Assembly (NCBI RefSeq): GCF_030287445.1
Contig: NZ_JASVWB010000002.1
Coordinates: forward strand, 3,472,001 to 3,536,000
Length of the DNA: 64,000 nucleotides
DNA from: Streptomyces sp. ALI-76-A
Lineage (GTDB): Bacteria; Actinomycetota; Actinomycetes; Streptomycetales; Streptomycetaceae
Direction of reading: 5' to 3'
The position numbers and the translations under genes are program-made. Below the pieces are notes generated by a model that saw only the letters and a program-made list of their open reading frames with translations, was not told the origin of the DNA and ran no database searches. Shown here piece by piece: positions 1-9,141 of this stretch. The first letter of the stretch is position 1; each line of letters starts with the position of its first letter.

Positions 1-1157
<1,157 letters not shown>

Positions 1158-1171
1158 GACCGAGTACTCCT

Positions 1172-3055
1172 TCACAGATGGCGGCGTCGGGTGGAGACGT
1201 GCCGTTCGTACAGCTCACGTGCCTTGACCGCGGACGGTCGCGTCGCGGTCTCGGCCACAGGTACATCCCACCAGGCCTGCGCCGGAGGCGCGCCCGACAC
1301 TGTGTCTGCGGTTTCGGTCTCCACGTAGACACATGTGGGAGTGTCCGCGGCGCGCGCCTCGGCGAGGGCGGCGCGGAGGTCTCGTACGGTCTTGGCGCGC
1401 AGCACGCGCATGCCGAGGCTGGCCGCGTTGGCGGCGAGGTCCACCGGGAGCGGCGCCCCCGTGTAGGTGCCGTCGTCGGACCGGTAGCGGTACGCGGTGC
1501 CGAAGCGCTCGCCGCCCACCGACTCGGACAGGCCGCCGATGGACGCGTACCCGTGGTTCTGGAGGAGCAGGACCTTGATCGCGATGCCCTCCTGGACGGC
1601 CGTCACGATCTCCGTCGGCATCATCAGGTACGTGCCGTCGCCGACCAGCGCCCAGACGTTGCGCTCGGGAGCGGCCAGCTTGACGCCGATCGCCGCCGGG
1701 ATCTCGTAGCCCATGCAGGAGTAGCCGTACTCCAGGTGGTACTGGTCCCGCGAGCGCGCCCGCCACAGTTTGTGCAGGTCGCCGGGGAGGGAGCCGGCCG
1801 CGTTGATGATCACGTCCGACTCGTCGACCAGGGCGTCCAGGGCGCCGAGCACCTGCGGCTGCGTCGGGCGCACGTCGATCTCGTCGGCCTCGTAGCAGGC
1901 GTCGACGCGCTGTTCCCAGCGCTCCTTGTCGAGGAGGTACTCGCTGACGTACAGGTCCGCGACCCGGTGCCCGTGCGTGCCCAGGGACCGGGTCAGCTCC
2001 TGCAGACCGCTGCGGGCGTCCGCGACGAGCGGCAGGCCGCCGAGCTTGTGCCCGTCGTACGGGGCGATGTTGAGGTTGAGGAAGCGGACGCCCTCACCCG
2101 TGAACAGGGTCCCGGAGGCGGTGGTGAAGTCGCTGTAGCGGGTGCCGACGCCGATCACCAGGTCGGCCTGGCGGGCGAGTTCGTTGGCGGTGGCCGTGCC
2201 GGTGTGGCCGACGGCACCGACGTCCTGGGGGTGGTCGTGGCGCAGGGAGCCCTTGCCGGCCTGGGTGGAGGCGACCGGGATGCCGGTGGCCGCGGCGAAC
2301 TCGGCGAGGGCCTCCTCGGCGCGGCTGTGGTGCACACCGCCGCCGGCGATCAGCAGCGGCTTGGCCGCGTTCCTGATCGCCTGGACGGCCTCGGCCAGTT
2401 CGGTGGGGTCGGCGCCCGGACGGCGGACCGCCCAGGTGCGCTCGGCGAAGAACTCGTCGGGCCAGTCGTACGCCTCGGCCTGCACGTCCTGCGGCAGGGC
2501 GAGGGTGACCGCGCCCGTCTCGACCGGGTCGGTGAGCACGCGCATGGCCTGCAGGGCGGCGGGGATCAGGGCCTCGGGCCGCGTGACGCGGTCGAAGTAC
2601 CGGGACACCGGACGCAGACAGTCGTTGACGGACACATCGCCGGCGTAGGGCACTTCGAGCTGCTGGAGGACCGGGTCGGCGACGCGGGTGGCGAAGGTGT
2701 CGCCGGGGAGCAGCAGCACCGGGAGGTGGTTGATGGTCGCCAGGGCGGCTCCGGTGACCAGGTTGGTGGCGCCGGGGCCGATGGAGGTGGTGACCGCGTG
2801 GGTGGACAGGCGGTCGCACTGCCGCGCGTATCCCACCGCCGCGTGCACCATGGACTGCTCGTTGCGGCCCTGGTGGTACGGCATCTCGTCGGCGTACTCG
2901 ACGAGCGCCTGGCCGATCCCGGCCACGTTCCCGTGGCCGAAGATGCCCCAGGTGGCGCCGATCAGCCGCTGCCGTACGCCGTCGCGCTCCGTGTACTGGA
3001 CGGACAGGAAGCGCACCAGCGCCTGTGCGACCGTCAGCCTCGTCGTCGAGGTCAT
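1172..3055 (-). CDS. iolD: 3D-(3,5/4)-trihydroxycyclohexane-1,2-dione hydrolase
   Basis: Thiamine-diphosphate enzyme that opens the inositol-derived diketone ring to 5-deoxy-glucuronate. The product is 627 residues, normal for IolD. The ThDP-activating Glu is in GRNEQSMVHAA (about E66), and the metal-binding motif runs from GDG (about 472-474) to N500 in LLLQNHGYASIGG. The start chosen is the ATG at 3055 (MTSTTRLTVAQ), which overlaps the iolB stop as ATGA; an open frame continues 17 codons upstream but would run into iolB. The 4-base overlap implies translational coupling with iolB. The neighbours iolB and mmsA make IolD far likelier than acetolactate synthase, a relative with the same fold. 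Confidence 0.95.
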   Translation of the reverse strand: MTSTTRLTVAQALVRFLSVQYTERDGVRQRLIGATWGIFGHGNVAGIGQALVEYADEMPYHQGRNEQSMVHAAVGYARQCDRLSTHAVTTSIGPGATNLVTGAALATINHLPVLLLPGDTFATRVADPVLQQLEVPYAGDVSVNDCLRPVSRYFDRVTRPEALIPAALQAMRVLTDPVETGAVTLALPQDVQAEAYDWPDEFFAERTWAVRRPGADPTELAEAVQAIRNAAKPLLIAGGGVHHSRAEEALAEFAAATGIPVASTQAGKGSLRHDHPQDVGAVGHTGTATANELARQADLVIGVGTRYSDFTTASGTLFTGEGVRFLNLNIAPYDGHKLGGLPLVADARSGLQELTRSLGTHGHRVADLYVSEYLLDKERWEQRVDACYEADEIDVRPTQPQVLGALDALVDESDVIINAAGSLPGDLHKLWRARSRDQYHLEYGYSCMGYEIPAAIGVKLAAPERNVWALVGDGTYLMMPTEIVTAVQEGIAIKVLLLQNHGYASIGGLSESVGGERFGTAYRYRSDDGTYTGAPLPVDLAANAASLGMRVLRAKTVRDLRAALAEARAADTPTCVYVETETADTVSGAPPAQAWWDVPVAETATRPSAVKARELYERHVSTRRRHL

Positions 3056-3876
3056 CGGTAACCCCCTGTGCTCTCTACGTGGTCCGGGTGGAAGCAGATC
3101 CGCCATTCCCGGGTCGCGCCCGGGCCCGCCATGACGTTCAGGTAGTACATGTCGTGGCCGGGCTGGGCGATCGCCGGACCGTGCCAGCCGTCGGGGACGA
3201 GCACGGCGTCGCCGGAGCGGACCTCCGCGAGGACGTCCGCTCCGCCCTCACGGGAGGGGGACACGCGCTGATAGCCGAATCCGTTCGGGCCGTCGATCTC
3301 GAAGTAGTAGATCTCCTCCAGCTCCGCCTCCTCGCCCGGCCGGTGCTCGTCGTGCTTGTGGGGCGGGTACGAGGACCAGTTGCCGCCGGGTGTGATCACC
3401 TCGACCGCGATGAGTTTGTCGCAGTCGAAGGCGTCGGCGGAGGCGAAGTTGCGGACGTGGCGCGCGCAGCTCCCGCTGCCGCGCTGCTCCACGGGGACCT
3501 CCGGCGCGGGGCCGTAGCGGGCGGGGAGTTGTCGCTCGCACTTCGCTCCTGCCAAAGCAAAGCGGCCGCCCGCGCCGGAGGCGATCTGTGCCCGGGCGTC
3601 ACGGGGTACGTACGCGAAGTCGGAGACCCCCGCGAACACGCTTTCCCGGCCCAGGAGTTGGAACTCTTCGGTATCTGTTTGCACGGTACAGCCGCCTTGC
3701 AGCGGAAGCACGATCCACTCGCTGTCGCCGGTGGTGAAGGTGTGCGTGCCGCCCGGCTCCAGCTCGACGATCCGCAGGCTGCTGTGGGACCAGCCGGCCC
3801 GCTTGGGGTCGATGTCGACGACGTACTGGGCGTTGGCGGCGGTGCCCTTGGCGACGTACAGCTCGTTGCTGGTCAT
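3052..3876 (-). CDS. iolB: 5-deoxy-glucuronate isomerase
   Basis: Isomerises 5-deoxy-D-glucuronate, the IolD product, to 2-deoxy-5-keto-D-gluconate. The 274-residue product is typical of IolB, a bicupin. The metal site is recognisable as YPPHKHDE (about H173 and H175), followed by the acidic stretch EEAELEEIYYF. The start is ATG at 3876 (MTSNELYVAK), 7 bases after the aldolase stop at 3884. It sits between the aldolase and iolD in the inositol operon and overlaps iolD by four bases. Confidence 0.95.
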   Translation of the reverse strand: MTSNELYVAKGTAANAQYVVDIDPKRAGWSHSSLRIVELEPGGTHTFTTGDSEWIVLPLQGGCTVQTDTEEFQLLGRESVFAGVSDFAYVPRDARAQIASGAGGRFALAGAKCERQLPARYGPAPEVPVEQRGSGSCARHVRNFASADAFDCDKLIAVEVITPGGNWSSYPPHKHDEHRPGEEAELEEIYYFEIDGPNGFGYQRVSPSREGGADVLAEVRSGDAVLVPDGWHGPAIAQPGHDMYYLNVMAGPGATREWRICFHPDHVESTGGYR

Positions 3877-3883
3877 GCGGCCC

Positions 3884-4774
3884 TCACAGCAGTCCTACGG
3901 CGGTGTCCACGGCGGCGGCCACGTCGCCGTCCGCCGGGTACAGCAGTGAGCGGCCGACCACCAGGCCGCGCACGGTGGGCAGTTGCAGGGCGCCACGCCA
4001 CTTCTCGTACGCCCCGGCCTGTTCCTCGGCGGTGCCGCCGACCTCGCCGCCCAGCAGCACGGCGGGCAGCGTGGAGGTGGCCATGACCTCGGCCATGTCG
4101 TCGGGGTTCTCGGTGACCGGCACCTTCAGCCAGGTGTAGGCCGACGTGCCGCCGAGGCCGGAGGCGATGGCGATCGACTTGGTGACGGCTTCGGCGGAGA
4201 GGTCGTTGCGGAGCTTGCCCTGCGCCGTACGTCCGCTGATGAACGGCTCGACGAAGACGGGCAGCCGGCGTGCGGCCATGTCGTCGATGGCGCGGGCCGT
4301 GGACTCCAGGGTGGTCAGGGAGCCCGGGTCGTCGTAGTCGATCCGCAGCAGCAGTTTGCCGGCGTCGAAGCCGAGGCGCTCGATGTCCTCGGGGCGGTGG
4401 CCGGTGAAGCGGTCGTCGAGTTCGAAGCGGGCGCCCTGGAGTCCGCCGCGGTTCATCGAGCCCAGGACGACCTTGCCGTCGAGCGCGCCGAGCAGCAGCA
4501 GGTCGTCGAGGATGTCGGCGGTGGCGAGCACCCCGTCCACGCCGGGGCGGCTGAGCGCCAGGCAGAGGCGTCCGAGCAGGTCGGCGCGGTTGGCCATGGC
4601 GAACTTGCGGTCGCCGACGCCGAGGGCGCCGCGGGCCGGGTGGTCGGCGGCGACGATCATCAGGCGGCCGCTCGCGTCGATCAGCGGGCGGCGGGGGCGG
4701 CGGGCGGCGGCCTCGGCCACGGCCTCGGGGTGCAGGGTGCGGATGCGGACGAGTTCCGCGATGTCGACGCTCAC
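3884..4774 (-). CDS. LacD-like class I aldolase of inositol catabolism
   Basis: Predicted to cleave 2-deoxy-5-keto-D-gluconate 6-phosphate, the IolC product, into dihydroxyacetone phosphate and malonic semialdehyde; this is the IolJ step done by a different aldolase family. The 296-residue product resembles tagatose-bisphosphate/DeoC-type aldolases: GKLLLRIDYDD (K about 140) looks like the Schiff-base lysine strand of LacD. The start is GTG at 4774, overlapping the iolC stop as GTGA; the frame stays open for another 1.1 kb upstream, but that stretch is iolC in another frame. Position between iolC and iolB supports the role. The specific substrate is inferred from context. Confidence 0.82.
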   Translation of the reverse strand: MSVDIAELVRIRTLHPEAVAEAAARRPRRPLIDASGRLMIVAADHPARGALGVGDRKFAMANRADLLGRLCLALSRPGVDGVLATADILDDLLLLGALDGKVVLGSMNRGGLQGARFELDDRFTGHRPEDIERLGFDAGKLLLRIDYDDPGSLTTLESTARAIDDMAARRLPVFVEPFISGRTAQGKLRNDLSAEAVTKSIAIASGLGGTSAYTWLKVPVTENPDDMAEVMATSTLPAVLLGGEVGGTAEEQAGAYEKWRGALQLPTVRGLVVGRSLLYPADGDVAAAVDTAVGLL

Positions 4775-5721
4775 GTGACCGCTCCCGCCGCGAGCGCCGC
4801 CGTCACTTCGTCCGGCGTGGGCATCGCGGACGAGCACTCCAGCCGGGAGGCGACGATGGCGCCGGCCGCGTTGGCGTGCCGCATGATCCTCTCCAGGTCC
4901 CAGCCCGCGAGCAGGCCGTGGCACAGGGAGCCGCCGAAGGCGTCTCCGGCGCCGAGCCCGTTGAGGACGGTCACCGGCAGCGGCGGCACCTCGGCGGTCT
5001 CGCCCTTGCTGTCGACGGCGAGGACGCCCTTGGGTCCCTGCTTGACGACGGCGAGTTCGACGCCCGCCGCCAGCAGGGCGCGGGCGGCGGCGTGCGGTTC
5101 GCGTACCCCGGTCGCCACCTCCACCTCGTCGAGGTTTCCGACCGCGACGGTGGCGTGCTTCAGGGCCTCGGCGTAGAACGGGCGGGCCGCGTCCGGGTCG
5201 GTCCAGAACATGGGCCGCCAGTCGAGGTCGAACACCGTCGTGCCGGCCTTGGCGCGGTGGGCGAGCGCCGCCAGGGTCGCCGTGCGGCTGGGCTCCTCGC
5301 TCAGGCCGGTGCCGGTGACCCAGAAGATCTCGGCCTCGCGGACGGCGTCCAGGTCCAGTTCGTGGGCGTCGATCTCCAGGTCGGGTGCCTTGGGGCGGCG
5401 GTAGAAGTAGAGCGGGAAGTCGTCCGGCGGGAAGACCTCGCAGAAGGTGACCGGGGTCGGCAGTCCGGGGACCGGGGTGACCCAGCGGTCGTCGACGCCG
5501 AAGCCCTGGAGGGCCTCGTGCAGGTACGTCCCGAACGGGTCGTCGCCGGTGCGTGTGATCACCGCGGTCCGCCGTCCCAGGCGGGCGGCGGCGACGGCGA
5601 CGTTCGCGGCCGAACCGCCGAGGAACTTGCCGAAGGACTCCACCTGCGGCAACGGGACACCCGTCTGCAGCGGATAGAGGTCCACTCCGATCCGCCCCAT
5701 GGTGATCAGGTCGTACGCCAT
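4771..5721 (-). CDS. iolC: 5-dehydro-2-deoxygluconokinase
   Basis: PfkB-family kinase that phosphorylates 2-deoxy-5-keto-D-gluconate. The product is 316 residues, with PfkB signature 1 at about 35-49 (GGSAANVAVAAARLG) and signature 2 at about 253-266 (LNGLGAGDAFGGSL), D260 being the catalytic base. Start ATG at 5721 (MAYDLITMGRIGVD). It is the first gene of the minus-strand inositol operon iolC-aldolase-iolB-iolD-mmsA, whose members overlap or lie within 14 bases. A 143-base region separates it from the divergent IolE-like gene and carries the shared control signals. Confidence 0.93.
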   Translation of the reverse strand: MAYDLITMGRIGVDLYPLQTGVPLPQVESFGKFLGGSAANVAVAAARLGRRTAVITRTGDDPFGTYLHEALQGFGVDDRWVTPVPGLPTPVTFCEVFPPDDFPLYFYRRPKAPDLEIDAHELDLDAVREAEIFWVTGTGLSEEPSRTATLAALAHRAKAGTTVFDLDWRPMFWTDPDAARPFYAEALKHATVAVGNLDEVEVATGVREPHAAARALLAAGVELAVVKQGPKGVLAVDSKGETAEVPPLPVTVLNGLGAGDAFGGSLCHGLLAGWDLERIMRHANAAGAIVASRLECSSAMPTPDEVTAALAAGAVT

Positions 5722-5803
5722 CGACTTCCCTTCGGTGCCGCCGTGCCGGCTCGTATCGGCTCTCCCCGGTTTCTAGCCCCGCGCACGCGGCCCTGTCAAT
5801 GTT

Positions 5804-5857
5804 TTGTCCAGACATTCGGACCAGGCCTTGACACCCCGCACCGGGGAACCTCACGCT
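5804..5857. promoter_or_regulatory. divergent iol control region: inverted-repeat operator and promoter
   Basis: TTGTCCAGACA at 5804-5814 contains the perfect inverted repeat TGTC-CA-GACA, the shape of GntR-family operators in actinobacteria. Right beside it on the plus strand, TTGACA (5828-5833) is followed after 18 bases by CACGCT (5852-5857), a plausible housekeeping promoter. Start of transcription would fall at about 5864, next to the ATG at 5865. The operator could control both directions. No regulator gene lies next to it in the window. The sequences are seen; the function is inferred. Confidence 0.5.
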
Positions 5858-5864
5858 GGCGGCC

Positions 5865-6782
5865 ATGACGCTGTTGTCACCTCACTCCTCACTGTCCCGC
5901 ATCCGGATCGGATCGGCGCCCGACTCCTGGGGCGTCTGGTTCCCGGACGATCCCCGGCAGGTCCCCTGGCAGCGCTTCCTCGACGAGGTCGCCGCCTCCG
6001 GCTACGAGTGGATCGAGCTGGGCCCGTACGGGTACCTGCCGACCGATCCCGCCGTGCTCACCGAGGAGACGGCCAGACGTGGCCTGAAGGTGTCGGCCGG
6101 CACGGTGTTCACGGGCCTGCACCACGGCGAGTCGGTCTGGGAGAAGACCTGGGCGCACGTGGCGGACAACGCGGTGCTCGCCCAGGCGATGGGCGCGTCC
6201 CACCTCGTGGTCATCCCGTCGTTCTGGCGGGACGACAAGACCGGCGAGGTGCTGGAACCGGACACGCTGACGCCCGGACAGTGGCGCGATCTCACCTCGC
6301 TGACCGAGCGGTTGGGCAAGGAGGTGCGGGAGCGCTACGGCCTCCAGATCGTCGTCCACCCGCACGCCGACACCCATATCGACAGCGAGGAGAACGTCGC
6401 CCGCTTCCTCGACGGCACGGACTCCGACCTGGTGTCGCTGTGCCTGGACACCGGGCACTACGCGTACTGCGGCGGCGACAGCGTCAAGCTCATCGAGACC
6501 TACGGCGAGCGGATCGGCTATCTGCACCTCAAGCAGGTGGACCCGGAGATCCTGGCCGACGTGCGGGCGAACGGGGTCCCGTTCGGGCCGGCCGTCGCGC
6601 GCGGTGTGATGTGCGAGCCGCCCGCCGGAGTGCCGGCGCTCGAGCCCGTGCTGGAGGCCGCGCAGAAGCTGGACGTCGACCTGTTCGCGATCGTCGAGCA
6701 GGACATGTACCCCTGCGAGCCGGACAAGCCCCTGCCGATCGCCCAGCGGACCCGCGCCTTCCTGAGGTCGTGCGGGGCGTAA
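5865..6782 (+). CDS. IolE-like sugar isomerase/dehydratase (TIM barrel)
   Basis: Xylose-isomerase-like TIM-barrel protein of 305 residues. N-terminal IGSAPDSWGVWF and the later strands IVVHPHADTHID, SLCLDTGHYAYCGGD and YLHLKQVD are typical of 2-keto-myo-inositol dehydratase (IolE) and relatives. Divergent transcription from the inositol operon and the absence of another iolE suggest it supplies the inosose dehydratase step. It could instead be an IolI-type inosose isomerase; motifs alone do not separate the two. Start ATG at 5865 has no upstream ribosome binding site, and the promoter spacing predicts a leaderless transcript. It ends in a strong hairpin at 6842-6884. Confidence 0.75.
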   Translation: MTLLSPHSSLSRIRIGSAPDSWGVWFPDDPRQVPWQRFLDEVAASGYEWIELGPYGYLPTDPAVLTEETARRGLKVSAGTVFTGLHHGESVWEKTWAHVADNAVLAQAMGASHLVVIPSFWRDDKTGEVLEPDTLTPGQWRDLTSLTERLGKEVRERYGLQIVVHPHADTHIDSEENVARFLDGTDSDLVSLCLDTGHYAYCGGDSVKLIETYGERIGYLHLKQVDPEILADVRANGVPFGPAVARGVMCEPPAGVPALEPVLEAAQKLDVDLFAIVEQDMYPCEPDKPLPIAQRTRAFLRSCGA

Positions 6783-6841
6783 CCACCCGGCGCCTTCCGT
6801 CCCTTCCTGTGCCGCACCGGGGAGGGGCGCAGCGACTCGGC

Positions 6842-6884
6842 GCCTTCCGTCCCTCCCCGTGCCCTACCGGGAGGGACGGAAGGC
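6842..6884 (+). terminator. strong hairpin terminator after the IolE-like gene
   Basis: The left arm 6842-6857 (CCTTCCGTCCCTCCC core) pairs with 6869-6884 as a 16-bp perfect stem with an 11-base loop. No T-run follows, which is usual for Streptomyces terminators. The same right arm can also pair partly with the upstream direct repeat at 6788-6804. Confidence 0.75.
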
Positions 6885-6994
6885 CGGTGAGCGCGGCTGC
6901 GGCCGACTGCGGCACCGCCGGCCGGCGCGGGCACGGGCGCCGAAGCCCCGAGTCAACACGCCGCGCCCTTGGACCGGCGTACGCCTTTGCGGCA

Positions 6995-7056
6995 CTCGTG
7001 TCACAAACGCCCCCCTCGTGTCACACATGTCCCGTGTACGCGGGTCTTCCGTCACA
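6995..7056 (+). repeat. three GTCACA boxes upstream of the small HTH gene
   Basis: CTCGTGTCACA occurs at 6995-7005 and 7015-7025, 20 bases apart (two helical turns), and GTCACA again at 7051-7056. Same-face spacing is what tandem binding of a regulator would need. No binding protein is identified. Confidence 0.4.
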
Positions 7057-7193
7057 CCCGGCACACAGGCCCTGCCCCGCCTTCACTCGGCGTCGTTCAC
7101 CGGGCACAGGCTTGGTGATCACCAGCGCAGTGCCCGGTCCCCCCGACGGCCGCCTCCGGCCGCCGCCGCGGCACGCGCGGGGAGGTGCATGTC

Positions 7194-7394
7194 ATGACCG
7201 ACCGAAGGCTCTGGTCCTACAAGGAGATCGCGGCACACATCCGGGTGCAGCCGGACACCGTGCGCTCCTACCGCAAGCACGGACTGCTGCCACCGCCCGA
7301 CCACGTCGAGGGCGGCAAGCCCTTCTGGTACGCCGACACCGTCCGGGCATGGGTGGCGTCCCGGCCGGGCAACCGGGGCCGCAGAGAGACCTGA
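7194..7394 (+). CDS. small MerR/excisionase-type helix-turn-helix protein
   Basis: A 66-residue protein consisting almost only of a winged HTH: SYKEIAAHIRVQPDTVRSYRKHGLLPPPD forms the helix-turn-helix, followed by GGKPFWYADTVRAWVASRPG, the wing and third helix seen in HTH_17/MerR-like small regulators. It resembles BldC in size and fold but not in detail. The ATG at 7194 has GGGGAGG at 7179-7185 eight bases upstream; a GTG at 7185 lies inside that ribosome site and is rejected. It is convergent with the alcohol dehydrogenase, 60 bases away. Targets are unknown. Confidence 0.8.
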   Translation: MTDRRLWSYKEIAAHIRVQPDTVRSYRKHGLLPPPDHVEGGKPFWYADTVRAWVASRPGNRGRRET

Positions 7395-7454
7395 CCCCTG
7401 GGAAGGGAGCACGTGTCCCGCCTCCGCGCGGGGCAGACACGGTTCACGGCCCCG

Positions 7455-8498
7455 TCAGGTCCACGGCTCGATGACCGTGACGCCCGACCCCGGGGCCGTG
7501 CCCATCGCCGCCAGCGCGGCCGGTGCCGCGTCCAGGGTGATCGTGGACGTGACGAGGAGGTCGGGGCGGAGCAGACCGGCCCGGACCAGGTCCAGCATCG
7601 GCGGGTAGGCGTGGGCGGCCATGCCGTGGCTGCCCAGGAGTTCGAGTTCCAGGGCGACGGCGCGGGCCAGCGGGACCGGCGTGGTGCCGTCCGGGGAGGG
7701 CAGCAGGCCCACCTGGACGTGGCGGCCCCTGCGGCGCAGGCCGTTCACGGAGGCGGCGCAGGTGGCGGGCGAGCCGAGGGCGTCCAGGGAGAGGTGGGCG
7801 CCGCCGCCGGTCAGGTCGAGGACGGCCCGCGCGGTGTCCCCGGTGCGGGAGGCGTCCACGCACTCCACCGCGCCGAACGTCCGCGCCAGCTCCAGGGCGT
7901 GCGGCGACACGTCCACGGCCACCACCCGGGCGCCCGACGCCGCCGCGATCATCACCGCGGACAGGCCGACGCCTCCGCAGCCGTGCACCGCGACCCACTC
8001 CCCCGCCGCCACCCGTCCCTGCCGCACCACCGCACGGAACGCCGTGGCGAACCGGCAGCCGAGCGAGGCCGCGGTGGCGAAGGACAGGTCGTCGGGGAGG
8101 GCGATCAGGTTCACGTCGGCGTGGTCCAGCGCCACGTACTGGGCGAAGGAGCCCCAGTGGGTGAAGCCGGGCTGGGTCTGCCGCTCGCACACCTGCTGGT
8201 CGCCCGCCGCGCAGGAGGGGCAGGTTCCGCAGGCGCAGACGAACGGGACGGTGACCCGGTCGCCGGGGCGCCACCCGGTCACCCGGGCGCCCACCTCCTC
8301 GACGACACCGGCCAGTTCGTGCCCCGGCACGTGCGGCAGCGTGATGTCCGGGTCGTGTCCCTGCCAGCCGTGCCAGTCACTGCGGCACAGCCCGGTGGCC
8401 CCGACGCGCACCACGGCCCCGTGCTCCGCGGGCACCGGGTCCGCCACCTCCCGCACCTCGGCCGGCTCCCCGTACCGCTCGAACACCACAGCCCGCAT
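7455..8498 (-). CDS. zinc-dependent alcohol dehydrogenase
   Basis: Medium-chain dehydrogenase/reductase of 347 residues that would oxidise an alcohol with NAD(P). Catalytic zinc ligands: C38 (GLCRSDWHG) and H60-E61 (PGHELAGVVEEVG). A structural zinc site follows at C90, C93, C96 and C104 in the C-x2-C-x2-C-x7-C pattern. The Rossmann motif is GCGGVG at 173-178. Start ATG at 8498. It stands alone, with the HTH gene convergent downstream, so the substrate cannot be deduced; formaldehyde, aryl or secondary alcohols are all possible for this family. Confidence 0.9.
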   Translation of the reverse strand: MRAVVFERYGEPAEVREVADPVPAEHGAVVRVGATGLCRSDWHGWQGHDPDITLPHVPGHELAGVVEEVGARVTGWRPGDRVTVPFVCACGTCPSCAAGDQQVCERQTQPGFTHWGSFAQYVALDHADVNLIALPDDLSFATAASLGCRFATAFRAVVRQGRVAAGEWVAVHGCGGVGLSAVMIAAASGARVVAVDVSPHALELARTFGAVECVDASRTGDTARAVLDLTGGGAHLSLDALGSPATCAASVNGLRRRGRHVQVGLLPSPDGTTPVPLARAVALELELLGSHGMAAHAYPPMLDLVRAGLLRPDLLVTSTITLDAAPAALAAMGTAPGSGVTVIEPWT

Positions 8499-8669
8499 GG
8501 ACCGCCCTCGCCTTCCGGCAGATCACTCCGTCCGGCGGAACGCTATGCCCTGACCGCCGAGCCGGGCAGCCCAGCCTCCCCGGTCCGGGGCCCGCCCGCG
8601 TTCTCCCCGTGTCCACCGAAGTACGGACCAGGGTCCCTCTGGAGTCCTGCGCCAGCCTCACATAAGCTC

Positions 8670-8699
8670 TTCACAAGGCACGCGCATCTTCCTTACGCT
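8670..8699 (+). promoter_or_regulatory. promoter of the candidate RNA
   Basis: TTCACA at 8670-8675, 18 bases, then TACGCT at 8694-8699, a good match to a Streptomyces housekeeping promoter. The predicted start is about 8706. No ribosome binding site or convincing gene follows within the next 450 bases. Confidence 0.45.
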
Positions 8700-8705
8700 T
8701 GGGTC

Positions 8706-9141
8706 TCGCTCGCCGTATCCGGGCTCTTACGCACCTAACGGACATATGCAAGAGACGCAGATCACAGTGACGCGAACGTAACCATCGAAGGGGTTCGAAG
8801 GTCTAAGTTGACGATGTCAGGCAGCGTCTTGGGGGGCGTTTTCCTGACGTCTGAGGATGTCTTGGGGGACGTCCTCGGAGCTGCGTTGCCGGGGCACGTA
8901 CACCGGGGAGCTTTGAGCGGCCCTCCCAGCGTGCGCTGTCCCGGCAGGCCGCACACGGAGTAGTACGAGCGGTTTTGCTCGTTCTGCTCAACGGCAGCAC
9001 CCAGCAGTACCGCACAACAGCGATTCAGGCGCTGTTTTCTCACAGACGCCCGGCCGGATCCCGTGGGGGGAATCCGCACCGGGACATGGGAAGGCGCCCT
9101 GGACGCCGGCCCGTGGGGGGACCGGCGCCAGGGCGCCTTTT
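8706..9141 (+). ncRNA. candidate structured small RNA with twin UUGGGG loops
   Basis: Inferred transcript from the promoter at 8670-8699 to the terminator at 9091-9141. Hairpin 1: 8813-8821 pairs with 8843-8851 (9 bp), then after a small internal loop 8825-8828 pairs with 8835-8838, with loop UUGGGG at 8829-8834. Hairpin 2, one base later: 8853-8861 pairs with 8868-8876 (9 bp, one G-U), again with loop UUGGGG at 8862-8867. Further hairpins: 8917-8922 with 8947-8952 enclosing AGCG-TG-CGCT, and ACGAGC/GCUCGU at 8965-8982 with a 6-base loop. Two open frames inside (an 11-codon frame just upstream and a 49-codon frame from 8814) lack ribosome sites. A structured leader peptide region is the alternative; expression is untested. 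Confidence 0.5.
9091..9141 (+). terminator. 18-bp terminator with T-run, plus strand
   Basis: 9091-9102 pairs with 9128-9139 and 9104-9109 with 9122-9127, interrupted by one bulged A; the loop is 12 bases. A TTTTCTT tract follows on the plus strand, so this is a canonical intrinsic terminator for rightward transcription. It lies 26 bases beyond the citrate synthase stop and may also stop that gene leftward, but there the T-run is only two bases. Confidence 0.8.

Larger units (their letters stand above)
6783..7193. other. intergenic region with terminator and repeated GTCACA boxes
   Basis: I see no convincing gene here. From left to right it holds two 17-base copies of CGGCGCCTTCCGTCCCT exactly 50 bases apart (6788 and 6838), the terminator hairpin built on the second copy, and then CTCGTGTCACA repeated 20 bases apart (6995-7005, 7015-7025) with a third GTCACA at 7051-7056. 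The boxes precede the small HTH gene at 7194. Confidence 0.6.

Noticed and set aside
4774..5866. Upstream extension of the LacD-like aldolase frame through iolC
   Set aside because: It runs through iolC in another frame with poor, Arg/Gly-rich composition; the GTG at 4774 overlaps the iolC stop and is the natural start.
8814..8963. A 49-codon frame within the candidate RNA (starts MSGSVLGG)
   Set aside because: It lacks a ribosome site, codon bias is weak, and its sequence is explained by the paired stems.
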